Shown piece after piece: positions 37,382 to 46,441 of a DNA stretch of 58,859 nucleotides. This DNA is from Candidatus Ruminococcus equi (GTDB lineage: Bacteria; Bacillota; Clostridia; Oscillospirales; Acutalibacteraceae): assembly GCA_018065465.1 (NCBI GenBank), contig JAGHTC010000048.1, positions 1-58,859 of the forward strand. Direction: 5' to 3'. The position numbers were made by a program, and so were the translations under genes. Numbering within the stretch: position 1 is the first letter of the stretch; the number at the start of each line of letters is the position of its first letter. The notes under the pieces are model-generated. The model searched no databases and was not told the DNA's origin. It saw only the letters and a list, made by a program, of their open reading frames with translations.

Positions 37382-37410
37382 TTGAAAAATTCGTAAATAA
37401 AATGTATAAT
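37382..37410 (+). promoter_or_regulatory. proS promoter
   Basis: TTGAAA (37382-37387) and TATAAT (37405-37410) have a 17-base spacer. The leader is only about 30 bases, so no T-box riboswitch fits. Confidence 0.7.
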
Positions 37411-37444
37411 ATATAAGTTATTATTTTTACTACGGAGGGGTATT

Positions 37445-38884
37445 ATGGCTGATAATAAAAAAATGGTAGAAGCCATCACAAGCCGTGACGAGGATTTTGC
37501 AAAATGGTACACCGATATTGTCAAGAAGGCAGAACTTGCCGACTATTCCGGTGTAAAGGGATGTATGGTCATTCGTCCCTACGGTTATGCGATATGGGAG
37601 AATATGCAGGCTGATATGGACAGGCGTTTCAAAGAAACGGGACACGAGAATGTCTATATGCCGATGTTCATTCCCGAAAATCTTTTGCAAAAGGAAAAAG
37701 ACCATGTTGAGGGCTTTGCTCCCGAATGTGCATGGGTGACTGTAGGCGGAAGTGAAAAACTGACAGAGCGCCTTGCCGTAAGGCCGACTTCCGAGACTCT
37801 TTTCTGTGAACACTATGCAAAGGTAATAAATACCTATCGCGATTTGCCGAAACTCTACAACCAGTGGTGTTCCGTTGTTCGCTGGGAAAAGACAACAAGA
37901 CCATTTTTGAGAACTTCCGAGTTTTTGTGGCAAGAGGGACACACAATGCACGAAACGGCAGAAGAAGCACAGGAAGAAACAAGAAGAATGCTTCAGGTCT
38001 ATATTGATTTTTATAAAGAAACTTTGGCTATTCCCGCCGTTTTCGGCAGAAAAACCGAGAAAGAGAAATTCGCCGGTGCTTTGGAAACATATACTATTGA
38101 ACCGATGATGCACAACGGTGTTGCTTTGCAGGGCGGTACATCCCACTATTTCGGTGACGGCTTTGCAAAGAGTTTTGATATCACATTTACCGGCAGAGAT
38201 AATAAACTGCATTATCCTCACCAGACATCATGGGGAACATCCACCCGTATGATAGGTGCGCTTATCATGGTACATTCAGATGACGACGGTCTTGTATTAC
38301 CGCCGAAGATTGCACCTATCCAGTTAGCCATTGTGCCCATTGCAACCCACAAAGAGGGCGTTCTTGAAAAAGCAGAGGAACTCTACAACTCCCTCAAAAA
38401 TAAATTCAGAGTAAAACTCGACGACTCTGACCAGTCACCGGGATGGAAATTTGCCCAGTATGAGATGAAAGGCGTTCCGATTAGACTCGAAATAGGCCCG
38501 AAAGATATCGAGAAGAACCAGTGTGTTTTGGTTCGTCGTGATACAAGAGAAAAACTCTTTGTTTCGCTTGATAATCTCGATAAAACCATTTCCGATTTAC
38601 TTACTCAAATTCACAGCGATATGTATGACCGTGCTTATGAAAATATGGTCGAAAAAACTCATGTTGCTCTGACATACGACGACTTTATCGAGATATCCAA
38701 AGAAAAGCCCGGCTTTATCAAGGCTATGTGGTGCGGTGACTCTCAGTGTGAAGATAAATTAAAAGATGTTACAGGCGGTGTAAAATCTCGTTGTATCCCG
38801 TTTGAAGAAGAACACCTTAGTGACACCTGTGTTTGTTGCGGAAAACCTGCAAAACATATGGTTTACTGGGGCAAACAGTATTGA
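37445..38884 (+). CDS. proS: Proline--tRNA ligase (archaeal/eukaryotic-like short type)
   Basis: This class II aminoacyl-tRNA synthetase charges tRNA-Pro. At 479 residues it lacks the ~180-residue editing (INS) domain of the E. coli-type enzyme, placing it in the archaeal/eukaryotic-like ProS group common in Clostridia. Motifs include [28 protein letters not shown] (motif 2 region), [20 protein letters not shown] and [17 protein letters not shown] (motif 3). The C-terminus holds the cysteine-containing [18 protein letters not shown] tail. GGAGGGG precedes the ATG. metA follows 39 bases later. Confidence 0.96.
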   Translation: MADNKKMVEAITSRDEDFAKWYTDIVKKAELADYSGVKGCMVIRPYGYAIWENMQADMDRRFKETGHENVYMPMFIPENLLQKEKDHVEGFAPECAWVTVGGSEKLTERLAVRPTSETLFCEHYAKVINTYRDLPKLYNQWCSVVRWEKTTRPFLRTSEFLWQEGHTMHETAEEAQEETRRMLQVYIDFYKETLAIPAVFGRKTEKEKFAGALETYTIEPMMHNGVALQGGTSHYFGDGFAKSFDITFTGRDNKLHYPHQTSWGTSTRMIGALIMVHSDDDGLVLPPKIAPIQLAIVPIATHKEGVLEKAEELYNSLKNKFRVKLDDSDQSPGWKFAQYEMKGVPIRLEIGPKDIEKNQCVLVRRDTREKLFVSLDNLDKTISDLLTQIHSDMYDRAYENMVEKTHVALTYDDFIEISKEKPGFIKAMWCGDSQCEDKLKDVTGGVKSRCIPFEEEHLSDTCVCCGKPAKHMVYWGKQY

Positions 38885-38923
38885 TATTTTTTATTTGCAA
38901 AAACTATGAAAGAGGGTGGTTAA

Positions 38924-39856
38924 ATGCCGATTAAAGTCAGCAACGGTCTTCCTGCGACCAAAATACTTGAAAGTGAAAATATTTTCGTAATGCCCGAGGA
39001 CAGAGCGATGGCTCAGGACATTCGACCGCTGAAAATCCTGATACTCAACCTTATGCCGACCAAAATCGAAACAGAAACCCAGATACTTCGACTTCTCGGC
39101 AACACTCCGTTGCAGGTTGATATCGAACTTTTGCAGATGGCAAGTCACGAATCAAAGCATACTTCAGCACAGCATCTGACAACTTTTTACAAAACTTTTG
39201 ACGAAATAAAAGACCAAAAATTCGACGGAATGATAGTTACGGGCGCGCCCGTAGAACTGCTCGCTTATGAAGAAGTTGACTACTACAAAGAACTGACAAC
39301 TATCTTTGAATGGGCAAAGCATAATGTCTATTCCACTCTCTTTATTTGTTGGGGAGCGCAGGTGGGACTTTACTATCGCTACGGTGTACGAAAATTTACT
39401 TATGATAAAAAACTTTGCGGTATCTATAATCACACGATACTAAACCGCCTGCATCCTCTGATGCGCGGTTTTGATGACTATTTTCTTGTTCCTCATTCGC
39501 GCTATACCGGAGTTGTTAAAGAAGATATCGAAAAGCACGACGCACTTGAAATTCTTGCTGTCAGCGAACAAGCGGGCGTTTCCATCGTTTGCAGTAAAAA
39601 CGGCAGAGAATTTTATGTCTTAGGTCATTGTGAATACGGCAGAGAAACTTTGGCAGAAGAGTATTTCCGCGATAAAAACAAGGGACTCAACCCCGAAATA
39701 CCGTACAACTATTTTCCGAATGATGACCCGTCAAAAAGGCCTGTTGTCACATGGAGAAGTCACGCTTCGCTTTTGTATGCAAACTGGCTTAACTACTATC
39801 TGTATCAGCAGACGCCCTACGATTTGGAAGACCTCAAAAAAATGTATTATGAATAA
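38924..39856 (+). CDS. metA: Homoserine O-acetyltransferase (MetA family)
   Basis: MetA activates the homoserine hydroxyl for methionine synthesis. The 310-residue product keeps the active-site Cys142 (FICWGAQVG). Residue 111 is Glu ([13 protein letters not shown]); published work on this family links Glu111 to acetyl-CoA use and Gly111 to succinyl-CoA, so acetyl transfer is predicted. The expected [21 protein letters not shown]-terminus is present. It lies close downstream of proS with only GAGGGTGG as a ribosome binding site, so it is probably co-transcribed. No SAM riboswitch or T-box is seen in the gap. Confidence 0.94.
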   Translation: MPIKVSNGLPATKILESENIFVMPEDRAMAQDIRPLKILILNLMPTKIETETQILRLLGNTPLQVDIELLQMASHESKHTSAQHLTTFYKTFDEIKDQKFDGMIVTGAPVELLAYEEVDYYKELTTIFEWAKHNVYSTLFICWGAQVGLYYRYGVRKFTYDKKLCGIYNHTILNRLHPLMRGFDDYFLVPHSRYTGVVKEDIEKHDALEILAVSEQAGVSIVCSKNGREFYVLGHCEYGRETLAEEYFRDKNKGLNPEIPYNYFPNDDPSKRPVVTWRSHASLLYANWLNYYLYQQTPYDLEDLKKMYYE

Positions 39857-39860
39857 TATC

Positions 39861-39900
39861 TATGCACCCACGGATAAATACTCTGTTGGGTGCATATTTT
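39861..39900 (+). terminator. proS-metA terminator
   Basis: TATGCACCCA and TGGGTGCATA form a 10 bp stem around a 16-base loop, followed by TTTTA. It lies immediately downstream of metA. Confidence 0.75.
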
Positions 39901-39979
39901 ATACAAAAAGTTTTCTAAATATTGCCATTTGTTTTTGACAGTGGTAGAATAACAAAAGCATTATTTTTAGGAGGAAATT

Positions 39980-41740
39980 ATGAAAAAAGTAAAATCATTA
40001 TTAGCAATTCTACTTGTGCTGACTATGGCATTTTCACTTGCTTGCTGTGGCGCACAAAACAACAAAAGCACAGCTGATGAAAGCAGCAATCTCAAATGGT
40101 GGCAAAAGACAATAGTCTACGAAGCATATCCGTCAAGTTTCAAAGATACCGACGGCAACGGCTATGGCGATTTGCAGGGACTTATATCCGAACTCGACCA
40201 CCTGGCATCTCTCGGCGTAGGTGCAATTTGGCTTACTCCCGTTTTTGCTTCTCCGATGGGCGACAACGGCTATGATGTTGCCGACTATTATTCCATAAAC
40301 CCGCTTTACGGTACAATGGATGATATGGACGAACTTATTGCAAAAGCAAAAGAAAAGAATATCCGAATCGTAATGGACCTTGTATTTAACCACACATCAA
40401 ACGAATCCGAGTGGTTCAAAGAATCAAGCAAGTCAAAGGATAACGAAAAAAGTGACTGGTACATCTGGCGCGACGCAAAAGAAGACGGCAGCGCACCCAA
40501 CAACTGGCGTAGTATTTTCGGCGGTTCAGCCTGGACATACAGCGAATCAAGAGGACAATATTATATGCACACTTTTGCAGACTTCCAGCCCGATGTTAAC
40601 TGGGAAAATCCCAATGTCAGAAAAGCCCTTATCGATGTAGCAAAATATTGGGTAGACAAAGGTGTCGGCGGTTTCAGACTTGACGCTATTACATACATCA
40701 AAAAGCCTACCGATTTTTCCGACGGTGAGCCTGACGGTGTTGACAATATGGTAGCAATTCACAGTATGACTGCGAATACAGACGGAATCCTCGATTTCCT
40801 GCATGAGTTCAAAGAGAATGTTCAAAACGGCACCGATATCTTTATGGTCGGTGAAGCAAACGGCGTTCCCGCAGAACAACTTTCGAGTTGGGTAGGAAAT
40901 ACCGGCGTTTTCGATATGATTTTCAGATTTGACCTTGTAAATCTTCAGTTTGTTGAAGGCGAAGTTTGGTCAAATACAAAAGAAATCAAGCTTTCCGATA
41001 TCAAGCGCGTACTTTCCGAAGAACAAAAACTCACAGCAGACAACGGCTGGTGTCCTGTTTTCTTGGAAAACCATGACCAACCAAGGTCGATTAACCATTT
41101 CCTGTCAGAAGATGCCGACCCCGTCGAGGGTGCAAAAGCACTTGCAATGCTTCTTATGACGCTTCGCGGAACACCTTTCCTTTTCGAGGGTGAAGAAATC
41201 GGTATGACTAATGTTAACCGTGCATCTATCGACGAGTACAACGATATTTCAACATTAAATCAATATAAAACAGCACTCGAAAACGGACTGTCGGAAGACG
41301 AAGCACTCAAATGTGTACAGAAACTCAGCAGAGATAACGCAAGGTCGCCTATGCAGTGGAACCAAGAAGAACATGCAGGCTTTACCACAGGAAAACCGTG
41401 GCTTCCCGTTAACGATAACTACAAGACAGTCAATGTCGATGTTGAGTCAAAAGACGAAAAATCTGTTTTATCTTGGTACAAAAAACTAAACGATTTAAGA
41501 CAGAAAAACGAAGTTTTGTTAGACGGTAAATATACCGAAATTCTTGCTGACAGCGAAGAAATTTTCGCATACACAAGAGAAAACGGCTCACAAAAGGCAA
41601 CTATCCTTATCAACTTTACCGGCAAGGATGTAACCTACGACAAGAGCCTTGTTGATGAAAAAGCGCAAGTAACATCAAGTTACGGTGAAACCCAAATCGG
41701 TACATTAAAACCCTTTGAAGCAGTTTGCTTTATTAAATAA
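39980..41740 (+). CDS. Secreted GH13 alpha-glucosidase-type lipoprotein
   Basis: The 586-residue product is a glycoside hydrolase family 13 enzyme, closest by motif to the oligo-1,6-glucosidase/alpha-glucosidase group (subfamily 31-like): DGNGYGDLQGLISELDHL, AIWLTPVFASPMGDNGYDV, and DLVFNHTSNESEWF. Catalytic residues are visible: the nucleophile Asp235 (GFRLDAIT), acid/base Glu292 (MVGEANGV) and Asp366 (LENHDQPR). The N-terminus is a lipoprotein signal (KKVKSLLAILLVLTMAFSLA, then CCG), so the enzyme should be anchored outside the membrane. Relatives of this group are usually cytosolic, so the signal is notable. AGGAGG precedes the ATG. No sugar transporter lies beside it. Confidence 0.93.
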   Translation: MKKVKSLLAILLVLTMAFSLACCGAQNNKSTADESSNLKWWQKTIVYEAYPSSFKDTDGNGYGDLQGLISELDHLASLGVGAIWLTPVFASPMGDNGYDVADYYSINPLYGTMDDMDELIAKAKEKNIRIVMDLVFNHTSNESEWFKESSKSKDNEKSDWYIWRDAKEDGSAPNNWRSIFGGSAWTYSESRGQYYMHTFADFQPDVNWENPNVRKALIDVAKYWVDKGVGGFRLDAITYIKKPTDFSDGEPDGVDNMVAIHSMTANTDGILDFLHEFKENVQNGTDIFMVGEANGVPAEQLSSWVGNTGVFDMIFRFDLVNLQFVEGEVWSNTKEIKLSDIKRVLSEEQKLTADNGWCPVFLENHDQPRSINHFLSEDADPVEGAKALAMLLMTLRGTPFLFEGEEIGMTNVNRASIDEYNDISTLNQYKTALENGLSEDEALKCVQKLSRDNARSPMQWNQEEHAGFTTGKPWLPVNDNYKTVNVDVESKDEKSVLSWYKKLNDLRQKNEVLLDGKYTEILADSEEIFAYTRENGSQKATILINFTGKDVTYDKSLVDEKAQVTSSYGETQIGTLKPFEAVCFIK

Positions 41741-41753
41741 TTAAATAAAATTG

Positions 41754-41788
41754 GCGGTGATGATTAGTTAATCATCACCGCTTTTTTA
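41754..41788. terminator. Bidirectional terminator between the GH13 gene and sigF
   Basis: GCGGTGATGATT and AATCATCACCGC form a 12 bp stem, followed by TTTTTT on the plus strand. It overlaps the sigF stop codon region on the other strand. Confidence 0.85.
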
Positions 41789-42439
41789 TACAGTAAGTTT
41801 TTGTCGCATTTTGAGGAGAAGTTTTTTCTCTTTTCGTGATACCTGAACTTGTGTCATATTCAGCACACTTGCCGTTTGAGTCTGGGTTTTGTGCTTGAAA
41901 TATCTCAATTCAATCAGTTGCCTTTCAAAATCCGAGAGTTCGGTAATAACCTGCGAAAGCGACAATTTTTCGCAAAGATTTTCTTCAATGCTGTCAACAG
42001 GCACATCTATTTGATGTTCGCTGTCGTCGTTTGCACCTGTTAAGGAAAGCACACACTGCGACGCAGTCAGTGCCTCACTTGCCGAAAATTCGTCTGTGCC
42101 TAAGTTTTTTGCCAATATTGATATCGGAATATCCACACCGTTTTCTTTCTTGTATTCTTCGGATATTCTCAACGCTTTTTGCGAAAGGTCCTTAAGGCTT
42201 CGACTGATTTTTACCGTACCGCCGTCACGAAAAAGTCGCTTTATTTCGCCGAGTATCACAGGAACGGCATAGGTGGAAAGTTTGTAGCCGAGCCCTTCGT
42301 CAAAATTGTCGATAGCCTTGATAAGTCCGATGCAACCCGCCGAGTATAGGTCATCGTATTCTATTCCGCGATTGATAAATTTCTTTGCACAGGAGTGAAC
42401 AAGTCCGAGATTGCTCTCGATTTTTTCATCTCTTGTCAT
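41786..42439 (-). CDS. sigF: RNA polymerase sigma-F factor (SpoIIAC)
   Basis: Sigma-F is the first forespore-specific sigma factor. The 217-residue product has region 2 (VHSCAKKFINRGIEYDDLYS, AIDNFDEGLGYKLSTYAVPV), region 3 (VKISRSLKDLSQKALRIS) and a region 4 helix-turn-helix (TQTASVLNMTQVQVSRKEKK). It is shorter at the N-terminus than the B. subtilis protein. Its start overlaps the spoIIAB end by 14 bases. Position in a spoIIAA-AB-sigF operon separates it from the similar sigma-G. Confidence 0.95.
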   Translation of the reverse strand: MTRDEKIESNLGLVHSCAKKFINRGIEYDDLYSAGCIGLIKAIDNFDEGLGYKLSTYAVPVILGEIKRLFRDGGTVKISRSLKDLSQKALRISEEYKKENGVDIPISILAKNLGTDEFSASEALTASQCVLSLTGANDDSEHQIDVPVDSIEENLCEKLSLSQVITELSDFERQLIELRYFKHKTQTQTASVLNMTQVQVSRKEKKLLLKMRQKLTV

Positions 42440-42869
42440 AGTTTACTTTGATTATCGACTTTTCAAGCGTTACGCTTGTCCCTTTATTTAAAGTTGAACG
42501 CACCTTTACATTATCCATAAAACTTTGCATAACGGCAAAGCCCAAGCCGGCTCGCTCGCCGTTTGAGGTTGTGTACAGCGGTTCAAGTGCTTTTTCAATA
42601 TTCTCTATCCCGACACCTTTGTCTTTTATTTTGATTATCACCTTGTTTGAGTCCGTGATTTTTGCATCTATGTAGATGATACCGAGGGTATCGGGATAGG
42701 CGTGAACAATACAGTTTGTGACCGCTTCGCTTACCGCGGTCTTGATGTCGGCAAGTTCCGATATAGTCGGGTCTAGCGGCAGTACAAAAGCCGATACAGC
42801 CGAGCGTGCAAAACTTTCGTTTGTGCTTTTTGATATAAATTGGAGTTTCATTTCGTTTACCGTGTTCAT
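42426..42869 (-). CDS. spoIIAB: Anti-sigma-F factor SpoIIAB
   Basis: SpoIIAB is a GHKL-fold serine kinase that holds sigma-F inactive and phosphorylates SpoIIAA. The 147-residue product has the N-box DIKTAVSEAVTNCIVHAYPD, G1 box KDKGVGIENIEKALEP and G2-like GERAGLGFAVMQSFMD. Overlap of four bases with spoIIAA (ATGA) implies coupled translation. Confidence 0.96.
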   Translation of the reverse strand: MNTVNEMKLQFISKSTNESFARSAVSAFVLPLDPTISELADIKTAVSEAVTNCIVHAYPDTLGIIYIDAKITDSNKVIIKIKDKGVGIENIEKALEPLYTTSNGERAGLGFAVMQSFMDNVKVRSTLNKGTSVTLEKSIIKVNYDKR

Positions 42870-43168
42870 TTGAGCACCCCCAGATTTCCTATGCCCGAAA
42901 GGGCAACTATCCTTTCGAGATATGGCGGAATATTCGTCACTTCGAGCCTTCCTCCCAAAAGGGAGATTTCGCGATATCTTCCCATAATCAGTCCGATACC
43001 CGAACTGTCCATAAATGTAACTCCCTCAAAATCTAGCACAAGCACCCTCGGACGATAGGTTTCACATTCACTGTCAATTTTATTCCTGATTGACGGTGCA
43101 ATATGGTGGTCAATCTCACCGTAGAGTTTTGCAATAAGTGTGTCGTCGATATAGTTCATATCTACCAT
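42866..43168 (-). CDS. spoIIAA: Anti-anti-sigma factor SpoIIAA
   Basis: SpoIIAA frees sigma-F from SpoIIAB when dephosphorylated. The 100-residue STAS-domain protein has the EIDHHIAPSIRNKI helix and the phosphorylation site TFMDSSGIGLIMGRY, with Ser55 equivalent to B. subtilis Ser58. The start ATG at 43168 aligns with the B. subtilis N-terminus and has GGATG upstream; ATG 43201 would begin inside the hairpin just upstream and is rejected. Confidence 0.93.
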   Translation of the reverse strand: MVDMNYIDDTLIAKLYGEIDHHIAPSIRNKIDSECETYRPRVLVLDFEGVTFMDSSGIGLIMGRYREISLLGGRLEVTNIPPYLERIVALSGIGNLGVLK

Positions 43169-43184
43169 TTTTTCACATCCAAAA

Positions 43185-43216
43185 AATAAGCCTACACTCA
43201 TAATACAAGTGTAGGC
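43185..43216 (-). terminator. Hairpin between folC and spoIIAA
   Basis: On the minus strand, GCCTACACTT and AGTGTAGGC form a stem followed by TTATTTTTTGG, a good intrinsic terminator for folC. The spoIIAA ATG is only about 20 bases further, so the hairpin lies in the spoIIA leader. Confidence 0.7.
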
Positions 43217-43248
43217 ATAAATTTTTTGTTTAATTTTGCTGTCGTATT

Positions 43249-44526
43249 TTACTTTTGCGAAAGTTTGTCAATAATATATTGTCGTATTTCACCGCAAAGG
43301 TACAAAGACCCCGTGATATATATATCGCGGTTTTTAGAAAGGCAAATGTCAAAGGCTTCTTTTATATCGCCGATGTCATAGACATTTTCGCATTTAAGAT
43401 TGCATTTTTGAGCAAGTACTTTTGCGCTTTCACTGCGGGGATTGTCGATATTCACCGTATATATTTCGTCAAATAAAGGTGAGATAAGCGAAACACAGGT
43501 GTCTGTATCTTTGTCTTTGAGCATACCGAGTATCAGTACACGGTGGGCGTTTGAATACTTTTTCACAGCATTGACAAAGGTTTTCATTCCCGAAGGATTA
43601 TGAGCGCCGTCAAGAGCAATAATCGGCGCTTTTGAAAGCACTTCAAACCGTGCGGGATTTGAGGCTTTTTCTACTCCGTCAGATATGCTTTTCGGCGTAA
43701 TATACGCAATACCCTTTTTGTTTAATATTTCAAGGGTGCAAAGTGCTGTTTTGAGGTTTTCGAGTTGATGAACACCGAGCATATTAAGGTGCAGTTTTAT
43801 GTCGTTATATGTAAGAAAAGTGCCGTCAATATCAAATGAAATGTCAGAAAATTCTATATCTTCTGCATAGAAAAATTCATTGTTCTTTTCTTTTGCCGTG
43901 TTCTGTATAATCGACAACGCTTCGTCACGCTGAAACGCCGAAACGGTAATACCGTTTTCTTTTATGATACCGCATTTTTGAACTGCGATTTCTTCGATAG
44001 TCGAGCCTAAAATTTCGGTGTGGTCAAAGTCAATTTTCGTGATAACGGAGCAAAGCGGATTTCTTATCACATTTGTCGAGTCGAGCAAACCACCCAAACC
44101 TGTTTCACAAACAATAAAGTCACAGCCCATTTTCTTGAAAACATAGAAAGCAAGCACCGTGAGGAATTCAAACTCGGTGATGATAACGCCTTCTTCGTTA
44201 AGTTTATCAAGAAAAGGTGAGAGGTATGACACAGCGTCTGCAAGTTCCTCATCCTTTATCATCTTGCCGTTTATCTGTATTCTTTCGTTGAATTTTACGA
44301 TATAAGGCGAGATAAAAAGTCCTGTTTTGTAACCGCATTGAGTCAAAACGGATGAGATAATCTGCGCTGTGCTACCCTTGCCGTTTGTGCCTGCGATATG
44401 TATGAATTTTTGTTCCCTAAGTCCCTCACCGACAAGGTCAAAAAGTTTTTCAACTCTTTGAAGTCCGGGCATTGAGCCGAATTTATCGAGTGAATGAATT
44501 TTTCTTAATGCTTCTTCGTATGTCAT
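43249..44526 (-). CDS. folC: Folylpolyglutamate synthase/dihydrofolate synthase
   Basis: FolC adds glutamates to folates (and may add the first to dihydropteroate). The 425-residue product has KIHSLDKFGSMPGLQRVEKL, the P-loop HIAGTNGKGSTAQIISSVL, DFIVCETGLGGLLDSTNVI and DHTEILGSTIEEIAVQKCGI, then the Mur-ligase C-terminal domain (LDGAHNPSGMKTFVNAV). It overlaps the rsmI stop by four bases. Confidence 0.95.
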   Translation of the reverse strand: MTYEEALRKIHSLDKFGSMPGLQRVEKLFDLVGEGLREQKFIHIAGTNGKGSTAQIISSVLTQCGYKTGLFISPYIVKFNERIQINGKMIKDEELADAVSYLSPFLDKLNEEGVIITEFEFLTVLAFYVFKKMGCDFIVCETGLGGLLDSTNVIRNPLCSVITKIDFDHTEILGSTIEEIAVQKCGIIKENGITVSAFQRDEALSIIQNTAKEKNNEFFYAEDIEFSDISFDIDGTFLTYNDIKLHLNMLGVHQLENLKTALCTLEILNKKGIAYITPKSISDGVEKASNPARFEVLSKAPIIALDGAHNPSGMKTFVNAVKKYSNAHRVLILGMLKDKDTDTCVSLISPLFDEIYTVNIDNPRSESAKVLAQKCNLKCENVYDIGDIKEAFDICLSKNRDIYITGSLYLCGEIRQYIIDKLSQK

Positions 44527-45341
44527 ATTATTTCCCTGTATATGTCATTCTTTTTTATGCCTGTGATTTTTGCCGATTCTTTTGCCGCATCGGTAGGCTT
44601 TTCGCCTTTGGCAATCAGTTCTTTTGCTATTTTTACGGCGTCGTCAAGAGTGTGGGTTTCGGCTTCCTCTTTTTTGCCTTCGAGTACGAGAACGATTTCA
44701 CCTTTTATCGAGCCGTCCGTGTAATTTTCTTTTGCTTCTTTTGTGGTTGTTCTGATAACTTCTTCGTGGACTTTTGTTATCTCGCGAACGATGGAAAGTT
44801 TCCTGTCCCCGAAATATTCAAAAAAGTCCGAGAGGGTATTCGGCAGTTTGTGCGGTGCTTCGTAAAAAATCATAGTTCGTGTTTCATTTAACAGGGATAT
44901 AAGGTGGTCTTTTCGGCTTTTTTTATTCACCGACAAAAAGCCCTCAAAGCAAAACCGCCCTGTATCAAGTCCCGAAACGGCAAGAGCAGATATAACAGCA
45001 CTCGGACCGGGAACGACAACGGTTTTTATCCCTTTATCACCGCATTGTTTAATCAGCAGTTCACCCGGGTCCGAAATGCACGGCATACCCGCATCGGTGA
45101 CAATAGCACAACTTTCCCCCGCAAGAATACGGTTGGTGATAATTTCGCCGCGCTGAAATTTATTGTGTTCAAAGTAACTTACCATCGGCTTTTTTATGCC
45201 GAAATGGTTAAGAAGTTTCAGGGTAACTCGTGTGTCTTCGGCGGCGATAAAGTCAACACTTGAAAGTATCTCAACCGCGCGGGGCGACATATCGCCCAGG
45301 TTTCCTATCGGAGTTCCCACAACATATAAAATATTATCCAT
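44523..45341 (-). CDS. rsmI: 16S rRNA (cytidine(1402)-2'-O)-methyltransferase
   Basis: RsmI methylates the ribose of C1402 in the 30S P-site. The 272-residue product begins MDNILYVVGTPIGNLGDMSP and shows AAEDTRVTLKLLNHFGI, CAIVTDAGMPCISDPGELLI and GPSAVISALAVSGL, the SAM-binding tetrapyrrole-methylase fold signatures. The ATG at 45341 overlaps the stop of the upstream methyltransferase gene by eight bases. The order trmN6-like then rsmI is the standard Firmicutes order. Confidence 0.96.
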   Translation of the reverse strand: MDNILYVVGTPIGNLGDMSPRAVEILSSVDFIAAEDTRVTLKLLNHFGIKKPMVSYFEHNKFQRGEIITNRILAGESCAIVTDAGMPCISDPGELLIKQCGDKGIKTVVVPGPSAVISALAVSGLDTGRFCFEGFLSVNKKSRKDHLISLLNETRTMIFYEAPHKLPNTLSDFFEYFGDRKLSIVREITKVHEEVIRTTTKEAKENYTDGSIKGEIVLVLEGKKEEAETHTLDDAVKIAKELIAKGEKPTDAAKESAKITGIKKNDIYREII

Positions 45342-46083
45342 TTTGATATTCCTCTTTGTACGCACCGTAAATTTTCTGCATTTCTTCTGTGAATGTGCCG
45401 TCATCGTTTTCTACAACAAGGGTGGGCATTACATCAAGAAAACCCTCGTTTGCACCCTTTTTTGCTTCGAGTAAAAAGAGTTTCGGGCTTTTGTCACGCT
45501 TGCCCTGAACGAAACGAAGTTTCTTCGGCTCTAAACGATATTTCCTCAAAGTCATAACAATATCCGTAAGCCGTTCCGGGCGTTGGCAGATACAAAATCT
45601 TCCCGAAAACTTCAACATTCTTGCAGCCCCTTTGCAGATATCATCAAAAGAACATTTTGTTTCGTGTCGAGCCGTAGCCTTCTGCTCATTGGGGTTTTTT
45701 ATTCCCGAATTATCTATTTTGTACGGCGGGTTGCATACAACAAGGTCGTATTTTTCCGCCTCGGTTTTGTCTTTGATTTCCTTTATATCACAAAGCAGGG
45801 GAGTGAGGTTCTTTGCGTTTTCAATACCGTTTTCAGTATTATATTCAATGCTTTTTTGCAAAAGTGAGAGGGCATCGGGCTCTATATCGACACAAAGGAC
45901 TTTTGTACTTTTGTCCCTTGCCCACAAAAGCGGGATAGTACCGCAGCCCGTACCCAAATCAACACAGAGGTCTTTATTCTTCGGGTTTGAAAAATCGGCG
46001 AGTAAAATCGTGTCGGTCGTAAAATGATGATTTTCGCTTACAAAAATGTTTACACCTTTTCCAAGCGGTAACAGCGTATCCAT
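45334..46083 (-). CDS. TrmN6/YabB-like tRNA1(Val) (adenine-N6)-methyltransferase
   Basis: This 249-residue SAM-dependent methyltransferase has FTTDTILLADFSNPKNKDLC, the SAM loop VDLGTGCGTIPLLWA and the N6-adenine catalytic motif NPPYK (KYDLVVCNPPYKIDNSG). The E. coli homologue modifies A37 of tRNA-Val; the exact tRNA target here is inferred. GGGAGGTGA precedes the ATG at 46083. The GIY-YIG gene yazA that often lies between this gene and rsmI is absent. Confidence 0.88.
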   Translation of the reverse strand: MDTLLPLGKGVNIFVSENHHFTTDTILLADFSNPKNKDLCVDLGTGCGTIPLLWARDKSTKVLCVDIEPDALSLLQKSIEYNTENGIENAKNLTPLLCDIKEIKDKTEAEKYDLVVCNPPYKIDNSGIKNPNEQKATARHETKCSFDDICKGAARMLKFSGRFCICQRPERLTDIVMTLRKYRLEPKKLRFVQGKRDKSPKLFLLEAKKGANEGFLDVMPTLVVENDDGTFTEEMQKIYGAYKEEYQNG

Positions 46084-46146
46084 ATACTCACCTCCCAAAA
46101 TATATATTCATTATACCATAATCACGAGAGTATGCAAGAAAAACAA

Positions 46147-46181
46147 AAAGCCGAGGTTTTGTTTTCAAAACCTCGGCTTTC
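46147..46181 (-). terminator. Terminator downstream of the ferredoxin gene
   Basis: AAGCCGAGGTTTTG and CAAAACCTCGGCTT form a long stem on either strand; on the minus strand it is followed by TTTTGTTTTTC. It lies 12 bases after the ferredoxin stop codon. Confidence 0.85.
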
Positions 46182-46192
46182 ATAATTGTTTA

Positions 46193-46363
46193 TTAGCCTT
46201 GATTCGGAGCACCAACGGGGCAAACATCAGCACAAGCACCGCAATCAGCACATGTGTCAGCGTCGATAACGTATTTGCCGTCGCCCTCAGAGATAGCACC
46301 GCAGGGGCACTCATCAGCACAAGCACCGCAAGAAATGCAGTCATCAGAAATTACATAAGCCAT
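46193..46363 (-). CDS. Small 2[4Fe-4S] ferredoxin
   Basis: This 56-residue electron carrier has two complete clostridial 4Fe-4S motifs: CISCGACADECP and CADCGACADVCPVGA. The N-terminus is AYVISDDC and the C-terminus PNQG. TAAGGAGG lies before the ATG at 46363. The gene has its own promoter and terminator, so it is expressed separately from the ricT and trmN6-like genes that flank it. Confidence 0.95.
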   Translation of the reverse strand: MAYVISDDCISCGACADECPCGAISEGDGKYVIDADTCADCGACADVCPVGAPNQG

Positions 46364-46395
46364 TATAAAAAACCTCCTTATATGTAATCAAGTAT

Positions 46396-46423
46396 ATTTT
46401 AGCATACTTTTTAAAAAAAGCAA
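46396..46423 (-). promoter_or_regulatory. Promoter of the ferredoxin gene
   Basis: On the minus strand, TTGCTT (complement of 46418-46423) and TAAAAT (complement of 46396-46401) have a 16-base spacer. TGC directly before the -10 forms an extended -10 element. Confidence 0.55.
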
Positions 46424-46441
46424 TTGTTTTGACAAAATTTT

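Noticed and set aside
37411..37444. T-box riboswitch before proS
   Set aside because: Only about 30 bases separate the promoter from the start codon, too short for a T-box.
38885..38923. SAM riboswitch before metA
   Set aside because: The gap is 39 bases with no structure.
46046..46387. Plus-strand frame across the ferredoxin gene
   Set aside because: Its Ser/Thr-rich translation is the reverse of the cysteine codons of the real minus-strand ferredoxin.
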